DNA of 64,000 nucleotides from Cacajao melanocephalus (lineage: Eukaryota > Chordata > Mammalia > Primates > Pitheciidae), in the NCBI GenBank assembly GCA_963573385.1, contig CAUYLG010026722.1, forward strand, positions 40,152 through 104,151, read 5' to 3'. The position numbers and the translations under genes were made by a program. Shown here piece by piece: positions 18,253 through 29,699 of this stretch; within the stretch, counting starts at the first letter, position 1; the number at the start of each line of letters is the position of its first letter. The notes under the pieces were generated by a model. That model saw only the letters and a program-made list of their open reading frames with translations, ran no database searches and was not told the origin of the DNA.

Positions 18253-18884
18253 GTCAGTTTTAAAAATCATTGTTAAACCTAGGGAGCAAACAACCAGGTA
18301 TAAACTCTTAGGATACATCCAAAGATGTCAGAAGAGTTACAGCAAAAGAAAAAAGAAATTAAGTCAAAGACTCGTGTTCCCTTTGCTCATTCGTACAATT
18401 AGTAAAACATCAGTTGAAATCTTCTTATTTAATTGTTTCAGCAGAATGTTTCAGTTCAGAAGAGAATCTCTGAACTGAGTTTTTCCTTTTAATTTAAATC
18501 GATTTATTGTATTGTTGGAATTTTAGTATAGATTGTTTCTTCTAAAAATTGTATCGAGGGAAAACACATCTTAAAGTAAAACTGAGTAACAAAAGTTTTA
18601 TCCAGTTGTATAATTCCCCTCTCTCTAGCTCAGTTCTTATAAGACTGCAACACAAAGTCTGCTCGAGAAAAGGGCAGGCCATGTGGAGACTTGTGTTCTA
18701 CTTTTTCTCTGGCCTTTGGACTTCTGTTTTATTGCAGACATCTCATTCCCAAGAGAAATACCCATAAGTATCTAGTGATTAAATAATAGTCAAATGACAG
18801 TGTTAGGATAGACAGCCATTCTAGAAATGGTGTTCTCTCAGCTGACTATCCCTGCCTGGGCTAGTTTTCTCCCTGTTTGCCAGA

Positions 18885-18990
18885 GTCACATACACAAGGA
18901 CAGAGGCTGTTGCTACCATCCTCACCTGGGTATCCCCAGAGCTTAGCACAGGATTTGGCACTTTGTAGTCATTCTGTAAACATTTGTTGG
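18885..18990 (+). repeat. L2 LINE 3' fragment
   Basis: A short intronic segment with the L2 tail pattern 'gtatccccagagcttagcac' followed by a 'catttgttggcca'-type end. Diverged, with short boundaries estimated by eye. Confidence 0.45.
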
Positions 18991-19366
18991 CCAACTGCTA
19001 ATATTTGGTATACATGATCAGAAATCTGAAGTTCGAGGGAATATGAAATACGGAAACCAAGGTTGACTGGTTTAAAATAGCAAATTGAGATTACGGGAGA
19101 AGGAGTAAAAGGGAAGAGAAGAAAGAAAATGGGACAATAGAGAAACAAGTTAGATAAGAGGATATAGGCAAGACTTCAGAATGTGCAAGGGGATTGGCAC
19201 AATAGGGTGTATTATACTAAGATGGAATTCTCTAGTTATAGCATTATATTTCATAATATTCTATTTAATACTCTAGTTAGCAATGGGCAGAATTAGTATT
19301 TTGCTATCATGATCCTTAACACATGGCAATAAACCTAATTAATGAATTGTTCTATATTATCTCTAG

Positions 19367-19436
19367 GCAAAAGCAGCTTTGAAAAGTCCATCAGTAAAAA
19401 GAAGAGTGGACGAAGCATATTCCTTAGCAAAGAAAA
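19367..19436 (+). CDS. RTTN: RTTN (rotatin) penultimate coding exon
   Basis: A 70-nt exon with acceptor ctctag (19366) and donor AAAA|gtaagt (19437). It starts in phase 0, reads AKAALKSPSVKRRVDEAYSL and AKK, and ends one base into the next codon. It is basic (seven K/R in 23 residues) compared with the neighbouring helical exons. This is consistent with a linker or a surface-exposed helix near the C-terminus. The intron to the last exon is 968 bp. Confidence 0.94.
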
Positions 19437-20289
19437 GTAAGTTTCAATAAGAAAGAGATTGTAGTTAAACTTGGAAGCTATTAAGTGAATTCTCTGATTA
19501 ATGAGATATTTGGACAGACCACAGCAAAATGGCATTGTAAAATGTGCCAATATTCAGTTTGTGCTTTAACTATATCATTTTAAAAATAATAAAATAGATA
19601 GATGAAGATTTAAGATGTGATCATTTCTTAAAATGCATCTATGAACTTCCTTGTATTTTTGTACTACATTTTCTTTGCCAACAGTGACTGCTGTGCTGAA
19701 GTATGTTCTTAGTGATAAGAACTGGCCCAGTTAGAATTAACTGTGAGCAGAAAACTGGGATCTAACATCAGGGAGCTGAAGGACAGCCTTTCATGATCCT
19801 ATTACCCTATATCCATGTTTCCCTGTGATCTGGTCACAATACTAGAAAGGGTTTTCTTTTCAAAGCACGTTACTCATTTTTAGCAACACCAAATTTCAGT
19901 GATCATCGTTCTCTGAACACTTTTTATGCTGATACACTGAACCGTGTCTTTCCTGTACTGTCACATATCTGTTGGTTATTTGTGTTTTTATAGTCTGATT
20001 TTTTTTTTTAAGCAGGAGAGGTTTCAGTTTGTTTTAGCTGTGACCACGAATTTCTGGAGCTAATGAATAACTGAGTTAAAGTTTATGCTTTAGGAAGGAT
20101 GGCCCATAAAAAAAGAGTAATGGCATTCATTTGGAATTATAGTTAATGGTATTCATTATGTGGGAGTACTTTTTAAAAAATACTCTTTGGGTAAACTGTT
20201 CGTTTTAAAAGTGTATTAATTTTGTAACTTGTTCATTTTTTAAAAATGCAAAATACTCTGGAATGCTATCACATCAAGAACTTAAGTAG

Positions 20290-20490
<201 letters not shown>

Positions 20491-20696
20491 GTGCCCTGAG
20501 ATGCTACACCTTGAAACTGACAGCCACCAACAGGGGAGCTAAAGTTGAAGCCAGCTGTGTGTAGCAGCTGTTACCTGAAGACATGCTACCTCTCTACGAA
20601 GTGTCGATCCCCTTCTTTCCCATGAGAGATAGAACTGGTGATACTCCAGCACTGTCCAGTCATGGCAGCTCTCCAGAAGTAATAGCTGACAACTTC

Positions 20697-20729
20697 CTAT
20701 GCCTTTTCCTTTCTGTCGAAAAGGCATAG
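20697..20729 (+). promoter_or_regulatory. Stem-loop in RTTN 3' UTR
   Basis: The arms ctatgccttttc and gaaaaggcatag are perfectly complementary, with a 9-nt loop (ctttctgtc). In RNA this would be a stable 12-bp hairpin about 75 nt upstream of the poly(A) signal. Any function is inference. Confidence 0.6.
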
Positions 20730-20804
20730 AAAGCTCTGGGAACATAAACATTTTTACCCTTTTCTATGCATTTATTTTGTAAAAATCCTATTTAACAGTT
20801 ATTT

Positions 20805-20810
20805 AATAAA
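20805..20810 (+). terminator. RTTN: Polyadenylation signal AATAAA of RTTN
   Basis: Canonical AATAAA hexamer, the last before the sequence loses similarity to a transcript end. It lies 315 nt after the stop codon. A T-run follows immediately (20817-20821), and a stronger T-rich downstream element lies near 20920-20940. Confidence 0.8.
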
Positions 20811-20826
20811 ACAATATTTTTAGAAA

Positions 20827-21269
20827 CTAAAAATTGACTAATAATTGCTGCTTACAGACTTTTATCAGTCTCATGAATATTAATTTTAGGAGTTGAAAGA
20901 AGGCATTGTGTCCTGTTTTTTCTTTTTTTTAAATTTTTATTTTAGTTGATATAAAATTTGGCTCTGTCAGTACAAATGCTTATTTTCAAACCTTTCTGTT
21001 ATCCAGAGCATCCGTACCGAGAAAGGGATATGTGTAAGTAAGTGTGTACGATTTGTAGGTAGCTTTCTTATGCAAGTTTTTAGTGATGTTATCTTCTTTC
21101 TAGATGACTCTTAAATTGTTACATTTATAATCTTCACCTCTGGATTCTGCAAGACTGTGTAATAAAGAAGGAAGAAACAGAGTTGGGGTTATGTAAGCCT
21201 GGGTTCAAATTCTAGCTCAGCCCAAAATATCACGAAGAATAGAATAAGACTGTGAAAAATGCAGAAGAT
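20827..21269. other. Intergenic flank after RTTN
   Basis: AT-rich non-coding sequence directly downstream of the RTTN poly(A) site. No feature recognised. Confidence 0.5.
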
Positions 21270-21564
21270 GGTCGGGCACCATGGCTCATGCCTGTAATTT
21301 CAGCTCTTTGGGAGACTGTGGTAGGTGGATCACTTGAAGCCAGGAGTTTGAGACCACCCTGGGCAACATGACGAAATCCCATCTCTTCTAAAAATAAAAA
21401 AATTACCCATGCCTAATAGCATCTGTAACCCCAGCTGCTCCGGTGGCTGAGGCACAAGAATCTCTTGAACCTGGGAGGCAGGGAGGTTGCAGTGAGCTGA
21501 GATAGTGTCACTGCACACCAGCCTGGGTGACAAAGCAAGACTGCCTCAAAAAAAAAAAAAAAAA
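21270..21564 (+). mobile_element. Alu SINE, diverged
   Basis: Starts 'ggtcgggcaccatggctcat', has both monomers and ends in an A tail of about 17. Flanks show an imperfect duplication around 'gcagaag' and 'gcaggag'. Many substitutions (for example 'ctctttgggagactg') suggest an older AluJ/Sx-type copy. Confidence 0.93.
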
Positions 21565-21569
21565 GCAGG

Positions 21570-22180
21570 AGGAACAGGCTCTGTAAAGTACTCCATTACA
21601 TAATCTTACCTAACCTGTAGTTTTGAATTCAGCGCTTAAACCAAAATCAAGAGTTAATCACTTTCAGCAACTTTGCCAACACTTTTGAAAGTGAGAAAAT
21701 TGTATCTAAGAGAAAGAAAAGGTGAAATATTAATATATATGTATATCCATATATGTCACATATACATACATACATATATACATATATTTAGGATAATGTT
21801 TTAAGAAAAATTTTCCTAACTTAACGGTTCACAAGAAAAGAAAAAGTCATTTTATATTAAGTGCTATTAACAGATTACTAACAGCAATAAAATAAGCAAT
21901 GATGTTATTTAAGCTGGAAGTGTAAGGACAAAATTTGTATTAAATACAGAAACAGTATCAGTTAAAGTTGTAATGTCTGAGAATTACAGATTCGTGATCT
22001 GAAAAATAAATCTAGGAAGCTCAGAAGTTTCTGAGCCTCCCAGGTTAATGTCTAACAATGGACATGCCGTATTCTGGAAAACTCGCCAATTCTGAGAGCA
22101 GGAATCTTGAGAATTGTTTTTCCCTTCTCTCCTGGTGTCTTACATTCCTTGCCATTTTTCTGGAATTCTCTAATCAGCCC
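21570..22180. other. Intergenic sequence with TATA-rich microsatellite
   Basis: Contains an interrupted TA/CATA-rich run at about 21730-21788 and otherwise no recognised feature. Confidence 0.5.
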
Positions 22181-22184
22181 TCAT

Positions 22185-22450
22185 TGATAAATAAATGAAT
22201 TTCTAACTCCCTTCGTAACTCCTTCTGTGTCCCAGGTACTATTCTCAGAACTTTTATCATTTAATCTATCATTTTCTAAAATACTACTAATGTCTTTGTG
22301 GTCTAGGTGAGTAAGCGGAGGTGCAGAGCGGTTAAGTAATGTGCTCCTTCTCTGTGGTTGGTTAACAGTGGAGTGGAGGTTGGAACCGGGGATAACTGCA
22401 AGTAAGTTTGGCTTTTCTTTATAAATCACCATGCCATGCTGCCTTATTCT
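22185..22450 (+). repeat. MIR SINE
   Basis: Sense MIR order is visible: 'caggtactattctcagaact' block, 'ggtgcagagcggttaagtaa' core (22319-22338), then 'ggttggaaccggggata'-type block and a 'gccatgctgcctt' end. A fairly complete copy for this age class. Confidence 0.75.
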
Positions 22451-22945
22451 GCCCCCCTGCCATCCCCTCCCCCATTGATATCTCTTTTTGTGTTTGGATC
22501 TTATATATAAACACCATTTTTCCACAAAAATTTGGTCTCTTCAGGAAAATGATATTATGATTGATTGATTGATTTACTTATCAGAGTATGCACTACCTCA
22601 GCTTCTTGGAACCAGGAAGAATTGTAACTGATCATTTTCCCTAGCACTTCACAGTAGTGCCAAAGGGAGATTTGTAGCCTAGTAGTCAGAACCACCCAGA
22701 AGCGTTACCTGCCAAAGCCCAGGAGACCGCACACCTTGGAGCAAGGAGAGGGGCCATGGCTTTAGGAGAACTTGCACTTGCCTCTCTTGGTGTCCAGGAA
22801 TGTGAAGCTCGGGTGCACGTAGTGGTCCAGATCCTGGGGACAGTCTTGCAACTGGGTCTCCTGGGATTGTGTCCCATCAGCCAGTGGAGAAGACGTTTCA
22901 GCAGGAGCCTTGAGGTGACTGGTGCACTGTTGTAGCAGCTGCCCT

Positions 22946-23086
22946 GCCTATCCCTTGGGGACCAACATCAGAATCCTCAGGTGTGCGCTAAAATGCAGAT
23001 ACCTAGGCTCAATGAAGCAGGCCTATGTCAAGGAGAATTTTTAGCAAGCTCTTCAGGTTCTGCTCGCTACAGTTTGAAAACCACTG
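22946..23086 (+). mobile_element. MER5A-type hAT transposon fragment
   Basis: The order 'ccaacatcagaatcctcagg', 'aaaatgcagatacctaggct', 'ttcaggttctgct' and terminal 'agtttgaaaaccactg' matches the MER5A nonautonomous element. The 3' terminal repeat is intact while the 5' end is degraded. Confidence 0.75.
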
Positions 23087-26000
23087 AATCCCTGATTACA
23101 GAAAACTGCCTAGAACATGAAAATTATTTAATATCACTTAACTGCTTCCTGATGAAATCATGACTTGAATCTGGGTCTCTTGAATGCTAACCAAGTATTT
23201 TTTCTTTCACACATGCCCAAGTTTAAGCAAGGATCCAGAAAATAGGTGCAGGGCACTCATTCATACCTCATGGCCTCCAATTTCTCTATATCCTAGCATT
23301 TTTGGTGGGTTGAATTAGTGTGTGTGCGCCATGGAAGCACAAAATGGTGGTGCCACATCACACATGAAGTGCAGACACTGATGGTGAGGCTCTGGACAAG
23401 ACCTTGAGCAGTTTGAGGGAGGAGGCGGCCATTAGTTTTGAAAACAGGAAACTAGTAGCAAAGTAGAGTTAGCAGACTTGGCTGGACCCTGTTCCCACTC
23501 TTCCTAAAAACACTCAGAAATGAATAGCTGGATATCTTTTTTTATGTATGTGGTGTTTTATAAAGAATAGAGCAAAAAACATAGAATTTTGCCTATTTAA
23601 CTGCAGATCACCAATTTTACTAGTAGTGTTAAATATACTCATCATTTGTGGTAATTTCGCATCATCAGTCTTTGGGGCTGCACCTTGTGTATTTCCCATT
23701 TCCTGAGGTGGCCAAAGCCCCAAGTATGCTTCTTAACCCATGATGTTCCTCAGATTTGGCAGAATGATGGGTAAGAGTAATGACTGGCATCCCCACTTTT
23801 GTATCAGGATCTGCTTGCAGTTATTTCAGTGAATGAGAGAGCATAATAGAGCGGTGAAGAGTAGAGGGCTCTAGAGTCCTGTGGGCCTGGAATCTACCCT
23901 GGCCTCACCACTGCAATTGTTGGAACCCTGGCAGAGGCTCGAGGCTGTGACTAGGGACGACTCTGCCTGGTGCAGTTGGTGAGAGGACTGAGTGCCTAGC
24001 CTGGAGCATAGTTGGCCCTTAGATGTTATCAGTGATTTATTATTTTTACATAATTCTCAAAAACATCTCTTTAAGTACAAACTTTAAGTCTTTTGTGTCC
24101 TTGCAAACCTTCCTCCCCGCTGGGAGGGAGATGTGCTGGAAAGTAAGTCGGGCTGTGGAAACGAAGGTTCCAACATCCCAGAAGGATTGCTGGTTCCTGG
24201 TGGAGTGCGTGTCCACAGTGCTGGGATGACTGATCGCCCAGACACTTGGCAAGGCATCATTGGGAACCTGAGTCTCAGAAAGCACTGTGTACAGGCGTTA
24301 TATACATCTGGGGTGGGCACGTTTCTCTGCTTATCATGTTGTCTTGAGTGTCAGTTGGCAAAATACTGCTCTTTCTCCATCTGATTTGTGTAAATGGAAG
24401 ATTCAAAAAATTATAACCTTAGTAACCAAAAGAAAATCTTAGCTTAAAAAAATCCGTCAAATTGGGAGTGGCCATTTTTTTCTTTCTTCCCATTGATCAT
24501 TGTTATCCAGACTTAAGAGGCTTGGATGATAAAATGCTATTGTTTTGGTGAATTAGGAAACTCAGTTTTGGGGAACATAGAGTTTATTCTTTCTAACTTA
24601 AAATTTCTCATAGGAAATTCCTTATACAACTCTAGTAATTCCTTATACAACTCAAGTCCCGCACCTGGGGCTGTGTGGGACTGCGCTGGGCCTCAAGGCT
24701 CAGGTGTGTGACAGACTGTGCCAAGACCCCAGGATTCTGAGATTTGGCAGCAACACAGAAGGAGCTCGGTGTGATTCTACTTTAAATATTTCCAACAGTG
24801 TTCATTTTTTGCATTTTGTTTGCTCTTTCCACATTGGAGGCGTCTGCTTCAGAAAAAAAAAAATCTTTAGACTGATGTTTTACAAAATATTCATATGGTA
24901 ACATTTAATAAATTTCTCTTTAACTAATTTTGCATAAAAGCCAAGGAAGAAAATGTGTTTTAGTATAGACTCTGAGGAAATGTTCTTTGACACATTTCTA
25001 CTTTTCAGTGGCATCCTTACCTCACTTTGGCCTCTGCCAATGCTTGTGCCTTTGGAGTATCTGCACCCATTTGGGTTCATCTGGGCAGCAATACTTGGTA
25101 GTCTGGTAGCAGATTGCTTGCAGTTCCACGTAATTCTGAAAACATAATTTTTTCAAATACTTTATTGGAACATTCTTTCCTTGGCTTACCATGGAAGTAA
25201 ACAGATTATAAAATGGGAACTTACTGTTTTTAATTGTTTACATATTCATAAAGATTGGATTGCGAAGAATCAATTTATGGGTATAATACCTGGTTTAAAG
25301 TTATATTCTGTATCTGCTAGGAATAGCCACAGTTTCATTAAGTAGAAACTCCAAAATAATAATGGCTTCAGTAAGAAAGGAGTTTCTTTTTCTTTTTACT
25401 GTTTTTGTTGTTGTTTGCGTCCCAGGAAACTCACACGTGGGCAGTCTGTAGCTAACAGTGTCCTCAGCGACTCAAGTGCCTGCTTTTCTGCCCTCTCTGT
25501 CTTTGCACGTTTCCTTCAGGAAGTTACCTCTTGGACATCAGGAAGGAGAAAGGTTGGAAAAGGACTTCCTCAGCTGTGTTTCCCTTTAAGGAGCCTTCCC
25601 AAAAGACAGGTCCAATAACTAGAGCTCACATCTCAGGCAGAACAGCACATGGTCACTCAAAGCTTCAAGAGAGGCCAAGAACTGTAGTCCTTTATATGGG
25701 CACATTGCCAGATCCAGTAGCACAGGTCTCTGCTAATAGAGAAGGGGAGGAGGTGTTTGGTTCGACAGCCACCGGTGTTCACCAATGTTCCACTTGATTT
25801 GAGAGAAAACTGTGATATAATTAGGGGTTAAAAAAAAAAGCATTATCTTCTCAAGTGAAAAAGATTAGATGCTTACTGAATTTATTCAGTCTGCATTTAG
25901 ACTTTGTGATTAGTTCTAGCTGCATTCAGAGCTAAAAATATTAGTGTCAGATGACTTTCCAGTGTAAAGCTGAATGCCCTCTGTGGAGTTTATGCCTATG

Positions 26001-26830
26001 AAATGTAACTTTCAGCTGTCAGGATCCACCTTCTCCTCAGGGAGAAATGAGGCTGGGAAGACAGAATGGTTGGTCTGAACAGACTGCCAGCGTTTTCACA
26101 GACAGTAATTTAAAACTGGCTGATTAATTGAAAAAATTAATTGCAACATTTTAAATACGTACCTTTAACATTTTATGTATGTAAATATATATTGATTCCA
26201 CAAACTTTTGATTAAGGGCTGGGGCCTTTTTAGAATGTAGTTTTCTTATTGGTGTTAATACTGTTTTTTCATTTTTGTCATAAATCACACCTAATGCGTT
26301 TGGATGATTTCCAGTTTCAGTTTCTGAAAGTAGAGCAAATACTAAGGCACTTAGTACTTGTAACCCAAACTAACCTATTTCAGATCTTTTTCTTTCCTCT
26401 AAGGATTCTTCCAGATTTCTACCATTTCTTACTTTCTTTTGTAGTTGACTTGCCACACCAGATTCAATAGCAATTTTTAAGTGATTTCTTGTTACTAATT
26501 CTTTGCAAAGCATTCAACTTAGTTCTTACAATTATTTTTCGTACCACTTATGTCATTAATATTTCACCAAATTCTATAATTCCAATAACAAGTCTAAGTA
26601 GTGTAAATGGTTTAGTAGCAAGTACAGCCAAAACTCCGTAAGCATGAAACTCACCTAGGGGAAGCCCGAGAGAGTGGCCCTAATCCCCACCCACTTTGTC
26701 TCTCTCCTACTTATGTGCTCTGGTATCAGCCAGGATGTTTTATTGGGAGAATGGAGAGAATTCTTCAATCTCAGCAGATCTGTTCTGTGGTGGCCAATTA
26801 GGAGAGGCTCTGCCAGTCTGACCTTTTGAG
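23087..26830. other. Intergenic, no gene or clear repeat
   Basis: Mostly unique-looking sequence. Small features only: a 17-bp direct repeat 'aattccttatacaactc' at 24616-24632 and 24637-24653, and unclassified old-repeat-like sequence around 25300-25800. No spliceable reading frame was supported. Confidence 0.5.
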
Positions 26831-26839
26831 CTTTCTTCA

Positions 26840-27400
26840 AACTTTGCACTTCCTTTTATTTGTTTTTGTGGTTACTACTTTGCCTGGCTCCCTATTATTA
26901 GAACAAAGATTTCCCGAGGATATGTGTACTTGCTTGGAAGTTATTCTCAGCTCACCTTTTACCCTAATGCCCTCTTCGGATTCTCTTGCTTGCTCATCCT
27001 ATGCCGTTTCTTCTCCAACCTCTTTAATTCTTCAACTTTCCTCCCCCAGAGTGTGCTTCCACACACTGTCACATTTCCATTTCTGCCTGTTGTAAAAGGC
27101 CAAAATCAAATGTCATCTCTCCCATGAGGCTGTGTCAGATACCCCAGTTGGGAAGAAATGGTTTATTCTGAGTTTCCACAACTCTTTTAGATTTCAGTTT
27201 TGTTGTTGCTGTTTTAAATCTGTATATCCCTTAGCCCTTTTGCCCTCATATGTTGATTCTCATACATTGTTCCCACCATCTCCATAAACGCATGACCTTT
27301 GATTGAGCTTGTAACTCCCTGCCTCTCATGATACCTTGCACAAAGCAGATGCTTAATTTATATTGAATGAATGAATGAATAAATATGAATTTATTAGGCA
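26840..27400 (+). repeat. L2 LINE 3' region
   Basis: Contains the L2-typical 'caaatgtcatctctcccatgaggctgtg' block (27107-27134) followed about 170 bp later by 'cttgtaactccctgcctctc' and ends 'gatgcttaatttatattgaa' plus a GAAT repeat. Order and spacing fit a sense L2 3' region with heavy divergence. Confidence 0.6.
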
Positions 27401-28890
27401 GAGCTACAGAATTTCACAGTGTAAATTAGACTCAAAATTCTATTGACTTTTTCAAAATTTACAGAACCGTAATTTTCTTTTATGGAATAGATTTCTATGT
27501 ACTGAAAAAAAGCAAGAAATACAGCCCAAAACACTTAAAATTCTTAAACTTTTAGTTCAATTAAAAAAAAAAACAATATTTTACTAGGATTTGAAAACAC
27601 TAGCACCCACATGAAACAGAGATGCCAATCTAAACTTTAAGGATCCATTTTTTTCTTTTACTAGGAATCTTACTTGGTACATTCTTTTGGGGAGTGTAGG
27701 CATCAGATTTTTGAAAATCAACAGTAAATTCTGAAAAATATATAAGCTGCATCTCCAGCAGTGTGGGAAAACAGAAGCAGGCAGTTTGCATTACCCATGC
27801 TGTGTGAAAGGTACAAATCGACAGATCACCTGTCAGCTTCCTTCCATGCCCTGCTTCTTAGTGTGCACATTTGGCAGCAGCAGGCACTGCAAGAGCCTGA
27901 CTTTGAAATAAATGTGACACTATTTTCTTTGCACAGATAGAGAGGAGGGGGCAGCAGTAAAGGCTGAAAGGGAACTTAGTAGCTTGACTTAATGAAAACT
28001 GGTGGAAATGCATCTTCTCTTCGTACCATCACAATAGGGAATAACATCTCTAATTGTATCACTTTATCTGTCTTAACAGCAGCTGATAACACACAGCTCC
28101 ATATGGAAGAATGAGGATATTGCATCTCTTATTTGGTGATTCTGAGTTTTTACCCAAATGAGGAAGCTCTAAATACAGGCTGATTTACAACTGGTAGATT
28201 CAACATGTATAGCATGAGCTAGGAATGATTTAAAGCCTTGGAATGGTTAGGAAAATGGGGCTAGTGCTGACCAAGATGCTGACCTATCAGGACTGCTGAT
28301 CCCCGTCCCAAAATTTCCTTCTAGGATGGAGAGAGAATTATAAGAAACCAACTGAGTCACAAGGGAGCTATTGGAACTGCTGTGTTGGGGGTAGGGGTGT
28401 ATTTTTGTTTGGGGGCCGCAGACAGCCCAGAAAGACCATGAGAGGGAAGACAGGTATGGGGGAGTGGGCAGTAGTGGGAACTGTTCTTACTTCTCCCATC
28501 CATTGCCTTGGGGAAAACAGTGCCTGTCCCTGGTGGTTTAGATCTCTGGTCCAGGTGTGCTCATGGGCAAACTCTGGGTGGCAACACAGAACCTCTGTGC
28601 TTTTGAGGAGCTGGGAGAAAGGGTGGGTTTCCCTGATCTCAGTTGGGCTCTTCTGTTCTCTGCCACTTCAGACCCCACCCCACCCCAGACCTAGACACTG
28701 CAATCTCAATGCATTTCTTCCTAATGCTTCTCATTGCGGGAGCAAAGGGCAAGGACCTGACAGGGAGGGGGATGTTTAGGAGTGGGGAGTGACTGACTGA
28801 GTGAAGCCAAGATCTAATCCTCCGTTATAGCCTTAGGTACCCCTTGATCTGTCTAGGACTCATACAAACTAGGGGCTGGCCTTCAACTGT
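27401..28890. other. Intergenic, nothing recognised
   Basis: Non-repetitive to the eye. Includes a G+C-richer patch at about 28370-28800 without CpG-island character. Confidence 0.45.
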
Positions 28891-28899
28891 ATCCGCCTG

Positions 28900-29695
28900 A
28901 TACTCCAGAGGAAAATGAACTCATTGAGTAAAATAACAGGACGTTTCAGGAAAATAACATGCTGAAAATAGTTTTTAAAACGAAGCAGAAATATTAAAAC
29001 AGATGAACCAAGAATTTAAAATTAGTCAAAGTCATTGAAAGAGATGAGGAAAGAAATTAAAAATATAAACCCCAAACAAGAAAACCTAAAAAGATCAGAC
29101 AATATGTACAACAAACGTAAAAGTTGAAAAACTGAAATAGGTAGACCTGAGAATAGATATAGCTTACTTATAAATTAATGAATTAGGAAACAAGATTGAG
29201 GAAATCTCTGAGAATTAGATGTATACTAAATAGAAATGATAATATAATAGTCCCAAGCCCCAGATTTGAGAAATAACCCAAATGCCTATCAATAAAAGAA
29301 TAGATAAATAAGTTGTAATATACTTAAGCAATGAAATACTGCTCAATAATGAAAAAATACTGAGAAATACAACTTTATGTATAAACATCAGAAACTGATC
29401 AAAAGAATCTTGACATTAAAAAAGTTTATACATCATTTATATGAAGTTCAATAAGAGGCAAAACTAATCTCTGGTGACAGAAGTCATAATAATGGTAACT
29501 TAGAGGTGGAGTATTGACCCAAAAGTACAAAGCAACCGTATGTCTTCTGTACTTGATTTATAATGTTCTATATCTTGATTCAGGTTATAGTAACACAGGC
29601 ATATGTATGCATATGTAAAATGTCTTTAAAATTGTTCTTGTTATATGCATGTTACAGCTCAATAAGGTACTGAAAGAAAATTAACTCTAGATAAT
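28900..29695 (+). mobile_element. Ancient L1 (L1M-type) 3' fragment
   Basis: Sense-strand L1 3' region: 'caaatgcctatcaataaaag' (29280-29299), 'gaaatactgctcaataatga' and 'aagaggcaaaactaatctctggtgac' (29453-29478) are characteristic of old L1 3' ends. It ends 'ctcaataaggtactgaaaga' (29657-29676). Truncated and diverged. Confidence 0.7.
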
Positions 29696-29699
29696 ATCA

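Larger units (their letters stand above)
20491..20826 (+). other. RTTN: RTTN 3' untranslated region
   Basis: A short 3' UTR of about 336 nt from the stop codon to the presumed cleavage site about 15 nt after AATAAA. It holds a perfect 12-bp inverted repeat (20697-20708 and 20718-20729, loop 9 nt). The cleavage point is inferred from signal spacing, not observed. Confidence 0.8.

Noticed and set aside
28405..28779. 124-codon open stretch in a GC-richer patch
   Set aside because: Composition-driven; no motif, and no CpG island or splice support.
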